DNA from: Lentisphaerota bacterium
GTDB taxonomy: Bacteria > Verrucomicrobiota > Kiritimatiellia > RFP12 > UBA1067
Length of the DNA: 14,912 nucleotides
NCBI GenBank assembly: GCA_015061765.1
Contig: SUVZ01000046.1
Span: 1 to 14,912, forward strand
Direction of reading: 5' to 3'
Below, in pieces: positions 1-6,399 of this stretch; the stretch's first letter is position 1; each line of letters opens with the position of its first letter. The notes beneath the pieces are model-generated. The model was not told the DNA's origin. It searched no databases and saw only the letters and a program-made list of their open reading frames with translations. Made by a program: the position numbers and the translations under genes.

Positions 1-1
1 G

Positions 2-121
2 GTTGCGATTGTGGGAATCAACAGATCGGCGATACAGCGGCATCTTTCAAACCTGAAGGCCGCCGGACGTCTTCGCCGCATCGGACCTGACAAAGGCGGC
101 CATTGGGAGGTTGTGGACTGA
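2..121 (+). CDS. C-terminal winged helix of a regulator (5' end outside window)
   Basis: The frame is open from the window edge and ends at TGA 119-121, giving 39 residues. The sequence has the recognition helix and wing of a winged helix-turn-helix: 'INRSAIQRHLSNLKAAGRL' followed by 'RRIGPDKGGHW'. The ending 'RRIGPDKGGHWEV' is, from family knowledge, typical of the C-terminus of AlbA_2 (Schlafen-like, formerly DUF4) transcriptional regulators. A second, damaged AlbA_2 gene follows at 248, so this is probably the tail of a related gene. The upstream part cannot be seen, so whether it is intact is unknown. Confidence 0.6.
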   Translation, partial: VAIVGINRSAIQRHLSNLKAAGRLRRIGPDKGGHWEVVD

Positions 122-140
122 ACAAAAGGTGATGTGTTTA

Positions 141-230
141 ATGAAGTTGTGGAACAAAAAAGAGATTGAAGTTGCAGGCGGCGCGAAGGTGCTCGCCCAG
201 ATGCCGATTGTCGTTTCGAAGTGTATTTAA
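141..230 (+). pseudogene. DUF1848 N-terminal fragment (29 codons)
   Basis: ATG 141 opens a 29-residue frame closed by TAA 228-230, preceded by a possible ribosome site AAAGGTG near 125-131. The residues 'GGAKVLAQMPIVVS' match the start of the gene at 680 ('DGTKVAAQRPIIVS'), which continues into the recognisable DUF1848 signature 'ASRSTDVPAFYLDWF'. In this copy homology stops exactly at 'IVVS' and three unrelated codons lead to the stop. DUF1848 proteins are usually near 300 residues, so this is a 5' remnant. The next gene's ribosome site starts six bases later, so the junction looks like a deletion or a replacement that kept only the gene start. Confidence 0.6.
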
Positions 231-247
231 CTGAAAAGGAAGTATTC

Positions 248-568
248 ATGAAACGGAAAGAAACGCAGAATGTTGAATTCAAACAGTCGTGGCGCGATGA
301 ATTTTTGAAAGAGATTTGCGGATTTGCCAATGCAAAAGGTGATAGAGTAAATGACAGAGCAAAAGATGATAGAGTAAATGATAGAGTAAATTTTGCCGCA
401 GAAGTGTTGTCGCTGGTGGAAAAGAACCCCGGGTTACGCTCTAAAGACCTCGCGGCACTTACCGGTAAGAGCATTCCTACGATTTCCAGATTTCTTAAGG
501 GTTTGAAAGATAACGGAAAAATTGAATTTCACGGTGCACCAAAGAACGGTGGTTATTTCGTGAAATGA
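248..568 (+). pseudogene. AlbA_2/winged-helix regulator with internal deletion (106 aa)
   Basis: ATG 248 is chosen because AAGGAAG at 236-242 lies 5 bases upstream; the GTG at 221 has no such site. The first ~30 residues ('ETQNVEFKQSWRDEFLKEI', then 'CGFANAKG') are the beginning of an AlbA_2 DNA-binding domain. In the family this continues for about 200 residues with a 'GTLxIGxDDDG' strand. Here it jumps directly to a 'DRVNDR' linker (residues ~32-48) and a C-terminal winged helix ('SKDLAALTGKSIPTISRFL', then 'NGGYFVK'). The frame is kept, so a short protein with only the DNA-binding ends could be made. More likely it is the product of an in-frame deletion. It could instead be a small stand-alone regulator. 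Confidence 0.65.
341..391 (+). repeat. Short direct repeats encoding DRVND linker
   Basis: GATAGAGTAAATGA occurs at 341-354 and 368-381, and GATAGAGTAAAT at 380-391, with a degenerate unit (GACAGAGCAAAA) between. They encode a repeated Asp-Arg-Val-Asn linker inside the regulator at 248-568. Such DRV(T/N) linkers are commonly repeated in AlbA_2 regulators and are slippage-prone. Confidence 0.75.
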
Positions 569-583
569 CGCAGGGGATGTAAT

Positions 584-658
584 ATGAATGATAAAAAGAT
601 AGTTCTTGTCCTTGGTATAGGCACATCTCCGGCGGTGATGACGGATGATGTTAGGTGA
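584..658 (+). pseudogene. 24-codon gene start resembling CRISPR-associated NE0113 family
   Basis: ATG 584 opens 24 codons ending at TGA 656-658, with AGGGG at 572-576 upstream. The peptide 'KKIVLVLGIGTSPAVMTDD' has the first beta strand and the 'GxSPxVxTE'-like loop that begins proteins of the NE0113/Csx type (CARF-fold, CRISPR-associated). Homology would be limited to about 22 residues and the frame then stops, so this would be another 5' remnant. The match is short and made by eye, so the family name is tentative. No CRISPR repeats or other cas genes are in the window. Confidence 0.35.
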
Positions 659-679
659 AGGTTTGAGGTTAAGGTGAAG

Positions 680-949
680 ATGTCTGCGTGGATGAAAGAT
701 GAGATTACGCTCAAAGACGGTACGAAGGTTGCCGCCCAGAGGCCGATTATCGTATCAGCGAGCCGCTCGACCGATGTGCCGGCATTTTATTTAGATTGGT
801 TCATTGAGCGGTTGAAAGCGGGATATGTTAAATGGTTTAATCCATTTAACTGTGTGCTAATCTATGTCGGATTTAACAAAATGCGTCGCATTGTGCTTTT
901 GTCTAAGATTCTCGCGTCGATGCTTGCTTATCTAGTGCTCGCACGCTGA
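680..949 (+). pseudogene. DUF1848 N-terminal fragment, decayed (89 aa)
   Basis: ATG 680 is preferred, with AAGG at 671-674 five bases upstream; an in-frame GTG at 674 is the alternative. The residues 'AQRPIIVSASRSTDVPAF', 'YLDWFIERLKAGYVKWFNPFN' and the weaker 'YVGFNKMRRIVLLSKILASM' follow the DUF1848 N-terminus, where the family normally has a W-(T/S)-K-N-P motif at the last segment. The product is under one third of the usual length and lacks the cysteine-bearing C-terminal part. This points to a truncated, drifting copy, related to the shorter fragment at 141. Confidence 0.65.
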
Positions 950-969
950 GACGATAACAGGAATATGAT

Positions 970-1020
970 ATGGATGTTAAAGATGTATTTTTGAAAGTTT
1001 TATATGAGAATTTGATATAA
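970..1020 (+). CDS. Possible 16-residue leader peptide or gene-start remnant
   Basis: ATG 970 with AGGAA at 959-963 (spacing 6) opens 'MDVKDVFLKVLYENLI' and stops at TAA 1018-1020, just before the five-gene operon. It overlaps the candidate operon promoter. It may be a further gene-start remnant like those upstream, or a short leader. There is no homology evidence, so confidence is low. Confidence 0.2.
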   Translation: MDVKDVFLKVLYENLI

Positions 1021-1021
1021 T
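991..1021 (+). promoter_or_regulatory. Candidate sigma-70 promoter for the five-gene operon
   Basis: TTGAAA (991-996) and a perfect TATAAT (1016-1021) are separated by 19 bases, slightly longer than the preferred 17. Transcription would start near 1028, leaving a very short leader before ATG 1039 and no clear ribosome site. The first gene may therefore be read from a near-leaderless transcript or start further downstream. Confidence 0.45.
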
Positions 1022-1038
1022 AGTGAGCATAAAAGAAT

Positions 1039-1746
1039 ATGGCAATATATAATACTAGTCAATCGCGTAGTCTTAATCATGGGCAAGGGTGCCTCTCCAG
1101 CGGCACCTATGGAAATCATGCCCATGATAAAAATGGGGTTTTGTCTGTTTTTAGTTCATCAGTGAAATCTCATGCGCGTATAGCTGAGGAATTGGATATA
1201 AATGTAGCTAGGTTTACTGTGGCAGGGCTTTTGAAAATGCGTCTGTTACCACGAACTACACATGCGCTGTATATTGATAGTGATAGAAATGTGCGATTAC
1301 ATCTATCGTCGATTCTCGAAGCATTATGGAATGATAGAACTTTCAAATATGTAGGGGATGGGTCTTGGTGTATGGGCGCAGGGAATAGCCACGAGAAAGA
1401 TCCGTTGCAAAAGGCAATGATGATCGGTCCCTTGTGGGAGCCAATGCTTGCAGAGAGACTGCGCAATGAAGGTTTGCCGATTGAGCAGCAACGGCATGAA
1501 TGTGGATATTATCTTGATATTGCACTGGTTGATGGAGAAAGTAAACTTGATGTGGAGGTTGATGGTCGGCAACATAAGATTCTGGCCTCTCAGCGTGCAA
1601 AGGACATAGTACGCGACTATCGCCTTAAAGCAAACGGATGGTCTGTCCTGCGGATCGAAGTGGCAGACATCATTGCAAATCCATCCAACTGTATCGAAAG
1701 AGTGAAGAAAACTTGGAATAAACTAAAGGAAGGAGAATCCATCTAA
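1039..1746 (+). CDS. Vsr/DUF559-like PD-(D/E)XK endonuclease, first operon gene (235 aa)
   Basis: The C-terminal half (residues ~150-228) has the compact nuclease fold seen in DUF559 and Vsr-type enzymes: 'GYYLDIAL' with D160, then 'LDVEVDGRQH' with E173, D175 and H179, then 'DIVRDYRLKANGWSVLRIE', the (D..Rd..L...Gw.vlR) helix-strand signature. These residues form the expected Mg-dependent phosphodiester-cleaving site. The N-terminal 150 residues are not recognised. Start choice is uncertain: no strong ribosome site precedes ATG 1039, and a nested hairpin (1076-1128) lies in the first codons, so a downstream start (GTG 1162, or a TTG just after the hairpin) is possible. The stop codon overlaps the next gene's ATG by one base. 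The DUF2357 gene of the operon has no nuclease motif that I can see, so this protein is the likely cleaving subunit. Its codons are more AT-rich than those of genes 2, 4 and 5. Confidence 0.75.
   Translation: MAIYNTSQSRSLNHGQGCLSSGTYGNHAHDKNGVLSVFSSSVKSHARIAEELDINVARFTVAGLLKMRLLPRTTHALYIDSDRNVRLHLSSILEALWNDRTFKYVGDGSWCMGAGNSHEKDPLQKAMMIGPLWEPMLAERLRNEGLPIEQQRHECGYYLDIALVDGESKLDVEVDGRQHKILASQRAKDIVRDYRLKANGWSVLRIEVADIIANPSNCIERVKKTWNKLKEGESI
1076..1128 (+). repeat. Nested inverted repeat at the start of the nuclease gene
   Basis: ATCATGGGCA (1076-1085) pairs perfectly with TGCCCATGAT (1119-1128). Inside it GGTGCC (1088-1093) pairs with GGCACC (1102-1107). Together they form a two-tier hairpin beginning 37 bases into the annotated coding sequence. 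It could hinder or regulate translation, or mark the region as an untranslated leader if the true start is downstream. Confidence 0.6.
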
Positions 1747-2792
1747 TGAAATGGATGACAATGGCCGCCATAATGCTGGCACTACTGTTCGTCTGCGTCT
1801 TTTTAGTGATTAATAAGCAGGCGCAGCTGTCTGTTATCACCAACGAGGTGCAGACCTACATGGGACAGCGTGACACACTTCGGAAGGAGGTTGGCGACCT
1901 TCAGGGACATCGTGATCTCCGTGCGGCACTCGATAAGGAGTGGGAGGAGTTCAAGACAAAGGAAGGCGAGCTGAAAGGTAAGTACGGCGAGAAGAAAGCT
2001 CTCGAAGGAGAGTGTACGAAACTGACGGAGAAGTGCGATGGTCTCCGTAGGAGCGTCAAGGCCCATGAAGAGTTGGTCTCGTCGCTTGAGAGACGGATCG
2101 CGGAACTCGCAAGCCAAACGAATTTTCTAGGCAAGACGATGAACCGGATGCGTGGCGAGCGGGATGCAATCCTCGCAGATACCAAGGCCGACATGGAGAC
2201 GCAAGACAAAGTCAAGGCCCTGCGAGTTGCAGAGGAAGCGCGATACACCGAGCAGAAGCGGCTCGCCGATCAGGAGTCGGAGCGGGCGTATAGCGAGAAA
2301 AAACGCGCAGACGAGGCAAAGATCGCCGCAGACGATGCCGAACGGCGTAAGGAGGATGCCGAACGTGCCGCCAAAGCCGCAGAGTCTGCGCAGAAATTCC
2401 GTGTGACCGCTTTGCGCGCGGAGACCGACAAGGAGGTCGTAGCGCAGGAGCGGCGCACGTCGGTCGCCAGAAAGGCCGCAGCGGACGCAAACGCAAAAGC
2501 CGAGGCGGAAGAGACCAAGATGAAGACCCTTGCGGCGGAGGTCGCAAAACTCGAAGCGCGGCGGGACGAACTCGCGGGGGTCGAGAAGCGGCTTGACGAA
2601 GCCAAGGAAGCTCTGGCCGAAGAACAGGCGAAACTCGGCCAGACGCGGGCCAAGATCTCGGCACAGCAGGTCGCAGCGCAGATCGACGGCGTGCGCGAGG
2701 ATGTGTCTCGGAGGCTTGGCGCATTCGGAGCCAAGCTCGAAGAACTTGAAAAGAAGCAGAATGCAGAAGTTAAGCAAGGAGGTTTGGAATGA
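1746..2792 (+). CDS. Membrane-anchored long coiled-coil protein, second operon gene (348 aa)
   Basis: One hydrophobic segment at residues ~5-23 ('MAAIMLALLFVCVFLVI') is followed by an almost uninterrupted coiled coil to the C-terminus. The coil is rich in Glu, Lys, Ala and Arg, with a TolA-like alanine-rich stretch at ~165-230 ('ERAYSEKKRADEAKIAADD'). No catalytic motif is seen. The architecture, one N-terminal helix plus a coil of roughly 300 residues, mirrors the N-terminal half of the next gene, so the two probably assemble side by side at the inner membrane. GGAG at 1732-1735 precedes ATG 1746, which overlaps the nuclease stop (TAATG). The stop overlaps the next start (ATGA 2789-2792). 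Coupled translation implies stoichiometric production. Low-complexity homologues (TolA, SMC-like) would score in searches without meaning shared function. Confidence 0.85.
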   Translation: MKWMTMAAIMLALLFVCVFLVINKQAQLSVITNEVQTYMGQRDTLRKEVGDLQGHRDLRAALDKEWEEFKTKEGELKGKYGEKKALEGECTKLTEKCDGLRRSVKAHEELVSSLERRIAELASQTNFLGKTMNRMRGERDAILADTKADMETQDKVKALRVAEEARYTEQKRLADQESERAYSEKKRADEAKIAADDAERRKEDAERAAKAAESAQKFRVTALRAETDKEVVAQERRTSVARKAAADANAKAEAEETKMKTLAAEVAKLEARRDELAGVEKRLDEAKEALAEEQAKLGQTRAKISAQQVAAQIDGVREDVSRRLGAFGAKLEELEKKQNAEVKQGGLE

Positions 2793-4858
2793 TCTTTTCA
2801 GCAATAGACATTGAATCTCTGGTTGTTGGTAAGGAACTTTTACTGGTTCTTATCGGCCTGAGTGTTGTATTTGTTTCGTGCTTTGTGATGGGGCTTATCT
2901 CCATTAGACGATCATGCAAAATCGTCAAAACAAAAGAAGATTATGATGACTTGATGCGTAAGATGGCCAATCTTTCGTCACAGCGTGATGCGCTGGTGGC
3001 GGAAATTCAATCGCGAGGTACAGAGCGCGAGGAATATGCACGAGCTACTAAGTTCCTTGAAATGCAACCGCATCTCGTCGCCGAAGTCGAGAAGCTCGAA
3101 AAGGCCATCGCTGACAAGGAATTGACATTAAAGAAACTTTATGAGCAGTTGCAAGGCGCAGAGAAAAAAATCGATGAATTGAAGAAGATATCGAGCGAGA
3201 TCATGGAAATGGAAAGAGACAAGGCAATCCTCGATAACGAGAGGAAAGAGGCCGAACGGGCCCGCGACGATATGCGAAAGAAAGTGGACGACGAAGGGAA
3301 GAAGGTTGATGCGCTGAAAAAAGAGGGGAAAGATTTATCAGAGAAGAACAATGCACTTGAGGGTGAGATTGCAAAGAGTCGAAAGACAAAAGAAGACCTT
3401 GAGCGTTCAGTTAAGCAGCTAACACAGCAGCAAGATCAGGCGAAGGCGTGGCTAGATGAGAATAAGGACAAGTTGAAGAATCGGGATGATCTGGATCGCC
3501 AAATCGCCGATGCGAAGGATGAGCTCAAGCGCCTTGACGAGAAGATTAAAGATGGCACAAAGGCGGTTGCAGACACGATGTACCGCATTGACAAGGGGCT
3601 TGACCGTCTCAACAAAATGAACCTTTCCGGGGTGCAGACATTGCGCCAGAGCGCATTTGCAAGCCTGAAAGAGGGGGTGTTCAGTATTGTGGAGAAAAAG
3701 GATTCGGCAAACGAAAGCGAACTTGATGCCCTTGCAACAGTAGCTGATCACATGGAGAAATCGAAGTTCGTCGTCCCTGAGCGCCTCCTTTATGCGTTCC
3801 ACACTTCGCTCAAGACTTCCGACATGTCGAGCCTCACCGTGATGGCGGGCGTCAGTGGTACGGGCAAGAGCGCGATCCCGAAGCTCTACTCCGAGGCGAT
3901 GGGCATCCACTTCCAGCCATTGGCGGTGGAGCCGCGCTGGGACAGCCCGAAGGACCTTCTCGGGTTCTTTAACTATGTAACGAACCGCTACGAGCCGACG
4001 ACGCTCGCCCGCGCGCTATTCCAGTTCCAGGGGCTGCACTCCAAGGATTTCATGCCGGACGCGGACATGCAGGACTATATGCTCATGCCGATGCTTGATG
4101 AGATGAACCTCGCGCGCATAGAGTACTACTTCAGCGAATTCCTGAGCAAACTTGAAATGCGCCGTCTTGTGGCACCGCTCACGCAGAAAAACCTTGGAGT
4201 CGTGGCGCTTGAGATATTCCAGGGCTTCAGCGCCAAGGGTGAGGACGGCAAGATGGTTGATGAGTCGCCTATACGCCTCTTCGCCAACCAGAATACGCTC
4301 TTCGTGGGCACGATGAACGAAGACGAGACAACGCAGTCGCTCTCCGACAAGGTCATTGACCGTGCGAATGTCCTTTACTTCGGGCGTCCAGACCGGCTGC
4401 AGGCCAAGGCTGGCGGGGCGGGACACACAATGCCATTTACGCCCATCAGAAAGGCGACTTGGGATTCGTGGCGGAAGAATGCGAACGAGGGCGAGTTGAA
4501 GTTTGCAAGCGATACCCTCGCCGCGCTCAACCGCACGCTTGCGGACTTCAACCGTCCGTTTGCCCACCGCACCTATCAGGCGATGCTTTCCTACATTGCC
4601 AACTACCCGGTCAAGCCCGGCGCGGACAGGGACGACGTTATCAAGCGGGCTCTTGCCGACCAGATCGGCATGCGCATCATGCCGAAGCTCTACGGCGTTG
4701 ACCTTGCGCTCCATCAGGACACGTTCGCGCAGGTGCGCCGGAATCTCAACGAGGTGGGCGATCCGCTTCTCCTGCGGGCGTTCGACAGCGCTTCTGATCG
4801 TGAACAGAACAAGAGCGGCTTCTTCCACTGGACAGGATTCGACTGGAACGGTAGATGA
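2789..4858 (+). CDS. Membrane-anchored coiled coil fused to McrB-type AAA+ ATPase (689 aa)
   Basis: Residues ~16-38 form a transmembrane helix followed by positive residues ('RRSCKIVKTK'), which predicts a cytoplasmic C-terminus. Residues ~45-285 are coiled coil. From ~330 comes an AAA+ domain of the McrB branch: Walker A 'GVSGTGKS' at 354-361 (K360), the 'VEPRWDSPKDLLGFFNY' strand, Walker B 'MLDEMNLARIEYYFSEFL' (D437, E438), sensor 1 'FVGTMNEDETTQ' (N510) and an arginine-finger candidate in 'DRAN' (R525). McrB proteins are hexameric NTPases activated by McrC and drive nucleic acid translocation or remodelling. The canonical McrB GTP signature MNTADR is not kept (MNEDET), so nucleotide preference is open. 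A near-perfect ribosome site AAGGAGG (2776-2782) lies 6 bases before ATG. The coil half uses AT-richer codons than the ATPase half. Confidence 0.88.
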   Translation: MIFSAIDIESLVVGKELLLVLIGLSVVFVSCFVMGLISIRRSCKIVKTKEDYDDLMRKMANLSSQRDALVAEIQSRGTEREEYARATKFLEMQPHLVAEVEKLEKAIADKELTLKKLYEQLQGAEKKIDELKKISSEIMEMERDKAILDNERKEAERARDDMRKKVDDEGKKVDALKKEGKDLSEKNNALEGEIAKSRKTKEDLERSVKQLTQQQDQAKAWLDENKDKLKNRDDLDRQIADAKDELKRLDEKIKDGTKAVADTMYRIDKGLDRLNKMNLSGVQTLRQSAFASLKEGVFSIVEKKDSANESELDALATVADHMEKSKFVVPERLLYAFHTSLKTSDMSSLTVMAGVSGTGKSAIPKLYSEAMGIHFQPLAVEPRWDSPKDLLGFFNYVTNRYEPTTLARALFQFQGLHSKDFMPDADMQDYMLMPMLDEMNLARIEYYFSEFLSKLEMRRLVAPLTQKNLGVVALEIFQGFSAKGEDGKMVDESPIRLFANQNTLFVGTMNEDETTQSLSDKVIDRANVLYFGRPDRLQAKAGGAGHTMPFTPIRKATWDSWRKNANEGELKFASDTLAALNRTLADFNRPFAHRTYQAMLSYIANYPVKPGADRDDVIKRALADQIGMRIMPKLYGVDLALHQDTFAQVRRNLNEVGDPLLLRAFDSASDREQNKSGFFHWTGFDWNGR

Positions 4859-6399
4859 CAACGGTTTTCCATTATCCGTGGCGCGCCGCAGTCAAGTCGG
4901 AGTATTGGCGACTTCCGTCGCCTTCCGGGGATGTCGTATCTCCGGAGGTCGGTGCGTTCGTCGATCACGGAAATGGAATCTTCGAGGAGATTCCCGGTCC
5001 AACGATTCGCGAGGGCATGGGGCAGAACCGTGTGCATATCAAGGACGTTGGGCAGTTCCTATACTCGTCGGAATATTCTCACCAGTTTCAGAAGGAGACG
5101 ACGGACTCGTCCGTGCGTCGTTGCCATTTCGCCCTGACTGATGCGTTCATCTGGCTCAGCTGCTACCTCTATCGCTATCGGGAAGATTCCGGTTCGCCGC
5201 TTGCCGAGCGGAACCTCTCCGAAGCGTGCGCCGCGTTCAGAGAGTATCTCGGCAGCCAGAAGGATTTTGCGCCGGAGTCTCTCATCGTCGAGATCGCGCG
5301 CAATGCGCCTGGGGCGATCTCTTCAATCGTCGCTGGTCCCCGTATGGTCCTCATGAGGGAACACACCGATGTCCCGCTCGACAAGATACAGGAGATGGAC
5401 ACTTTTTCACTCGTCGCTCTGGCGCGCCGTCCGGGGAGGACAGTTGCCATGAAGGCGGGGCCGAAACAGCGGCTTACAGCCCTGACGCGGCGCGAGACGG
5501 CGGACACAGTCGAGAACCGTGTGGTGATGGACTTCATTCTCCGCTCGGCGCGTTCGGCACGGCAGTATGTTGACGAGATGTGTGCGCGCTGCCCGCGCAA
5601 GGAGGCCTGTAAGCTCCACGATCCCGTTGTCGAGAAAGATTGCCCCAGTGAGCGCGTGAAGCTCGTCGCGGCGTATTCGCGGCATTGCGCGGCATGGATT
5701 AGGAGCGGGGTGTTCGCTGAGGTCGCTCGCATCAAGGAGCCGCGCACGCGCCCTAACTACGTGCTGCAGCAGAACATCCGCTACGTCAAGGTGTGGAAGT
5801 ACTATCTCAAACTGCTGCGTCTCGAGGATGTCGAGGAGGATGTGTGGCGCTGGCGGCGGGCTGCATGGTCGGACATGGCGAAGATGCTCTTCTTGATGGT
5901 GTGGGAGGAGCGGCTCAAGCCCCGTGCGAAACTCCAGACGTCCCGCCGTCCGTTCATGATTCGATCCGCAAACAGGAATGGTCGCTGGCTCGTGCCTACG
6001 CCATTTGAGGATTCGCTTGTGTTCGGGGTGCGGGGGTGTTACAAGACGCTCTACATCCTTTCACCGAACGATGCCGCCAAGCTAACCGCCGAACGCGGGC
6101 TTCTCGCAAAGAACGCAGACTTCTTCATCGTTGTCGCGGCAGATGGAAAGTTCGCCGTCCGACCCGTGTGGGCGTTTTGCGGGGACGCCAAGACGCAAAG
6201 CGAGATGGACACGAACAGGCTGGCGAAGGAGGCATCGGCGGAGATCGATGCGGCAGGGATGGGCGGACTGGCGCTGTTCCCATCCGACGAAAACGTTGTT
6301 GCATGGAATGGCGAGGCGTGCGCACAGGGGCTTAATCTCTTCTCGTCCGATGCCGTGTGCGACCGGCTTGAAGACTACTTGAAAGGAGTCCTGTCATGA
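4855..6399 (+). CDS. DUF2357-like McrC-type partner with Cys4 insert (514 aa)
   Basis: The start ATG 4855 overlaps the AAA+ gene stop by ATGA, and no Shine-Dalgarno site is apparent, so translation is probably coupled. The DUF2357 pattern is visible: 'ETADTVENRVVMDFILRSA' (E220-N221-R222) and, after an insert, 'YVLQQNIRYVKVWKYYLKLL' (~302-321) followed by a tryptophan-rich helix. DUF2357 is the N-terminal domain of many McrC relatives and contacts the AAA+ ring. Between the two signature helices sits C243-x2-C246-x5-C252-x10-C263, which looks like a zinc or Fe-S cluster site and is not part of the usual domain as I know it. The C-terminal ~150 residues end in a beta-rich part, but I see no PD-(D/E)XK motif there, unlike canonical McrC. 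This suggests the nuclease role sits in the first operon gene. Confidence 0.72.
   Translation: MTTVFHYPWRAAVKSEYWRLPSPSGDVVSPEVGAFVDHGNGIFEEIPGPTIREGMGQNRVHIKDVGQFLYSSEYSHQFQKETTDSSVRRCHFALTDAFIWLSCYLYRYREDSGSPLAERNLSEACAAFREYLGSQKDFAPESLIVEIARNAPGAISSIVAGPRMVLMREHTDVPLDKIQEMDTFSLVALARRPGRTVAMKAGPKQRLTALTRRETADTVENRVVMDFILRSARSARQYVDEMCARCPRKEACKLHDPVVEKDCPSERVKLVAAYSRHCAAWIRSGVFAEVARIKEPRTRPNYVLQQNIRYVKVWKYYLKLLRLEDVEEDVWRWRRAAWSDMAKMLFLMVWEERLKPRAKLQTSRRPFMIRSANRNGRWLVPTPFEDSLVFGVRGCYKTLYILSPNDAAKLTAERGLLAKNADFFIVVAADGKFAVRPVWAFCGDAKTQSEMDTNRLAKEASAEIDAAGMGGLALFPSDENVVAWNGEACAQGLNLFSSDAVCDRLEDYLKGVLS

Noticed and set aside
341..391. GATAGAGTAAAT repeats considered as a CRISPR or iteron array
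   Set aside because: Units are 12-14 bases without spacers, keep a coding frame and encode a common AlbA_2 linker.
1076..1128. Nested hairpin considered as an integron attC site or intrinsic terminator
   Set aside because: No GTTRRRY-type core sites and no integrase nearby, and no T-run after the stem. Kept only as an unexplained structure.
2127..2804. 225-codon frame on the minus strand opposite the coiled-coil gene
   Set aside because: It is the antisense of the GC-rich Glu/Lys/Ala coil. Leu/Arg/Phe-rich low complexity, no ribosome site, and opposite to a gene with well-supported starts and overlaps.
4016..4861. 281-codon frame on the minus strand under the AAA+ domain
   Set aside because: Shadow of the highly conserved, GC-rich McrB-type coding sequence; the + strand frame carries Walker A, Walker B and sensor motifs.
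4503..5141. 212-codon + strand frame crossing the AAA+/DUF2357 junction
   Set aside because: Arg/Ser-rich out-of-frame reading of two real genes; the true frames overlap by ATGA at this point.
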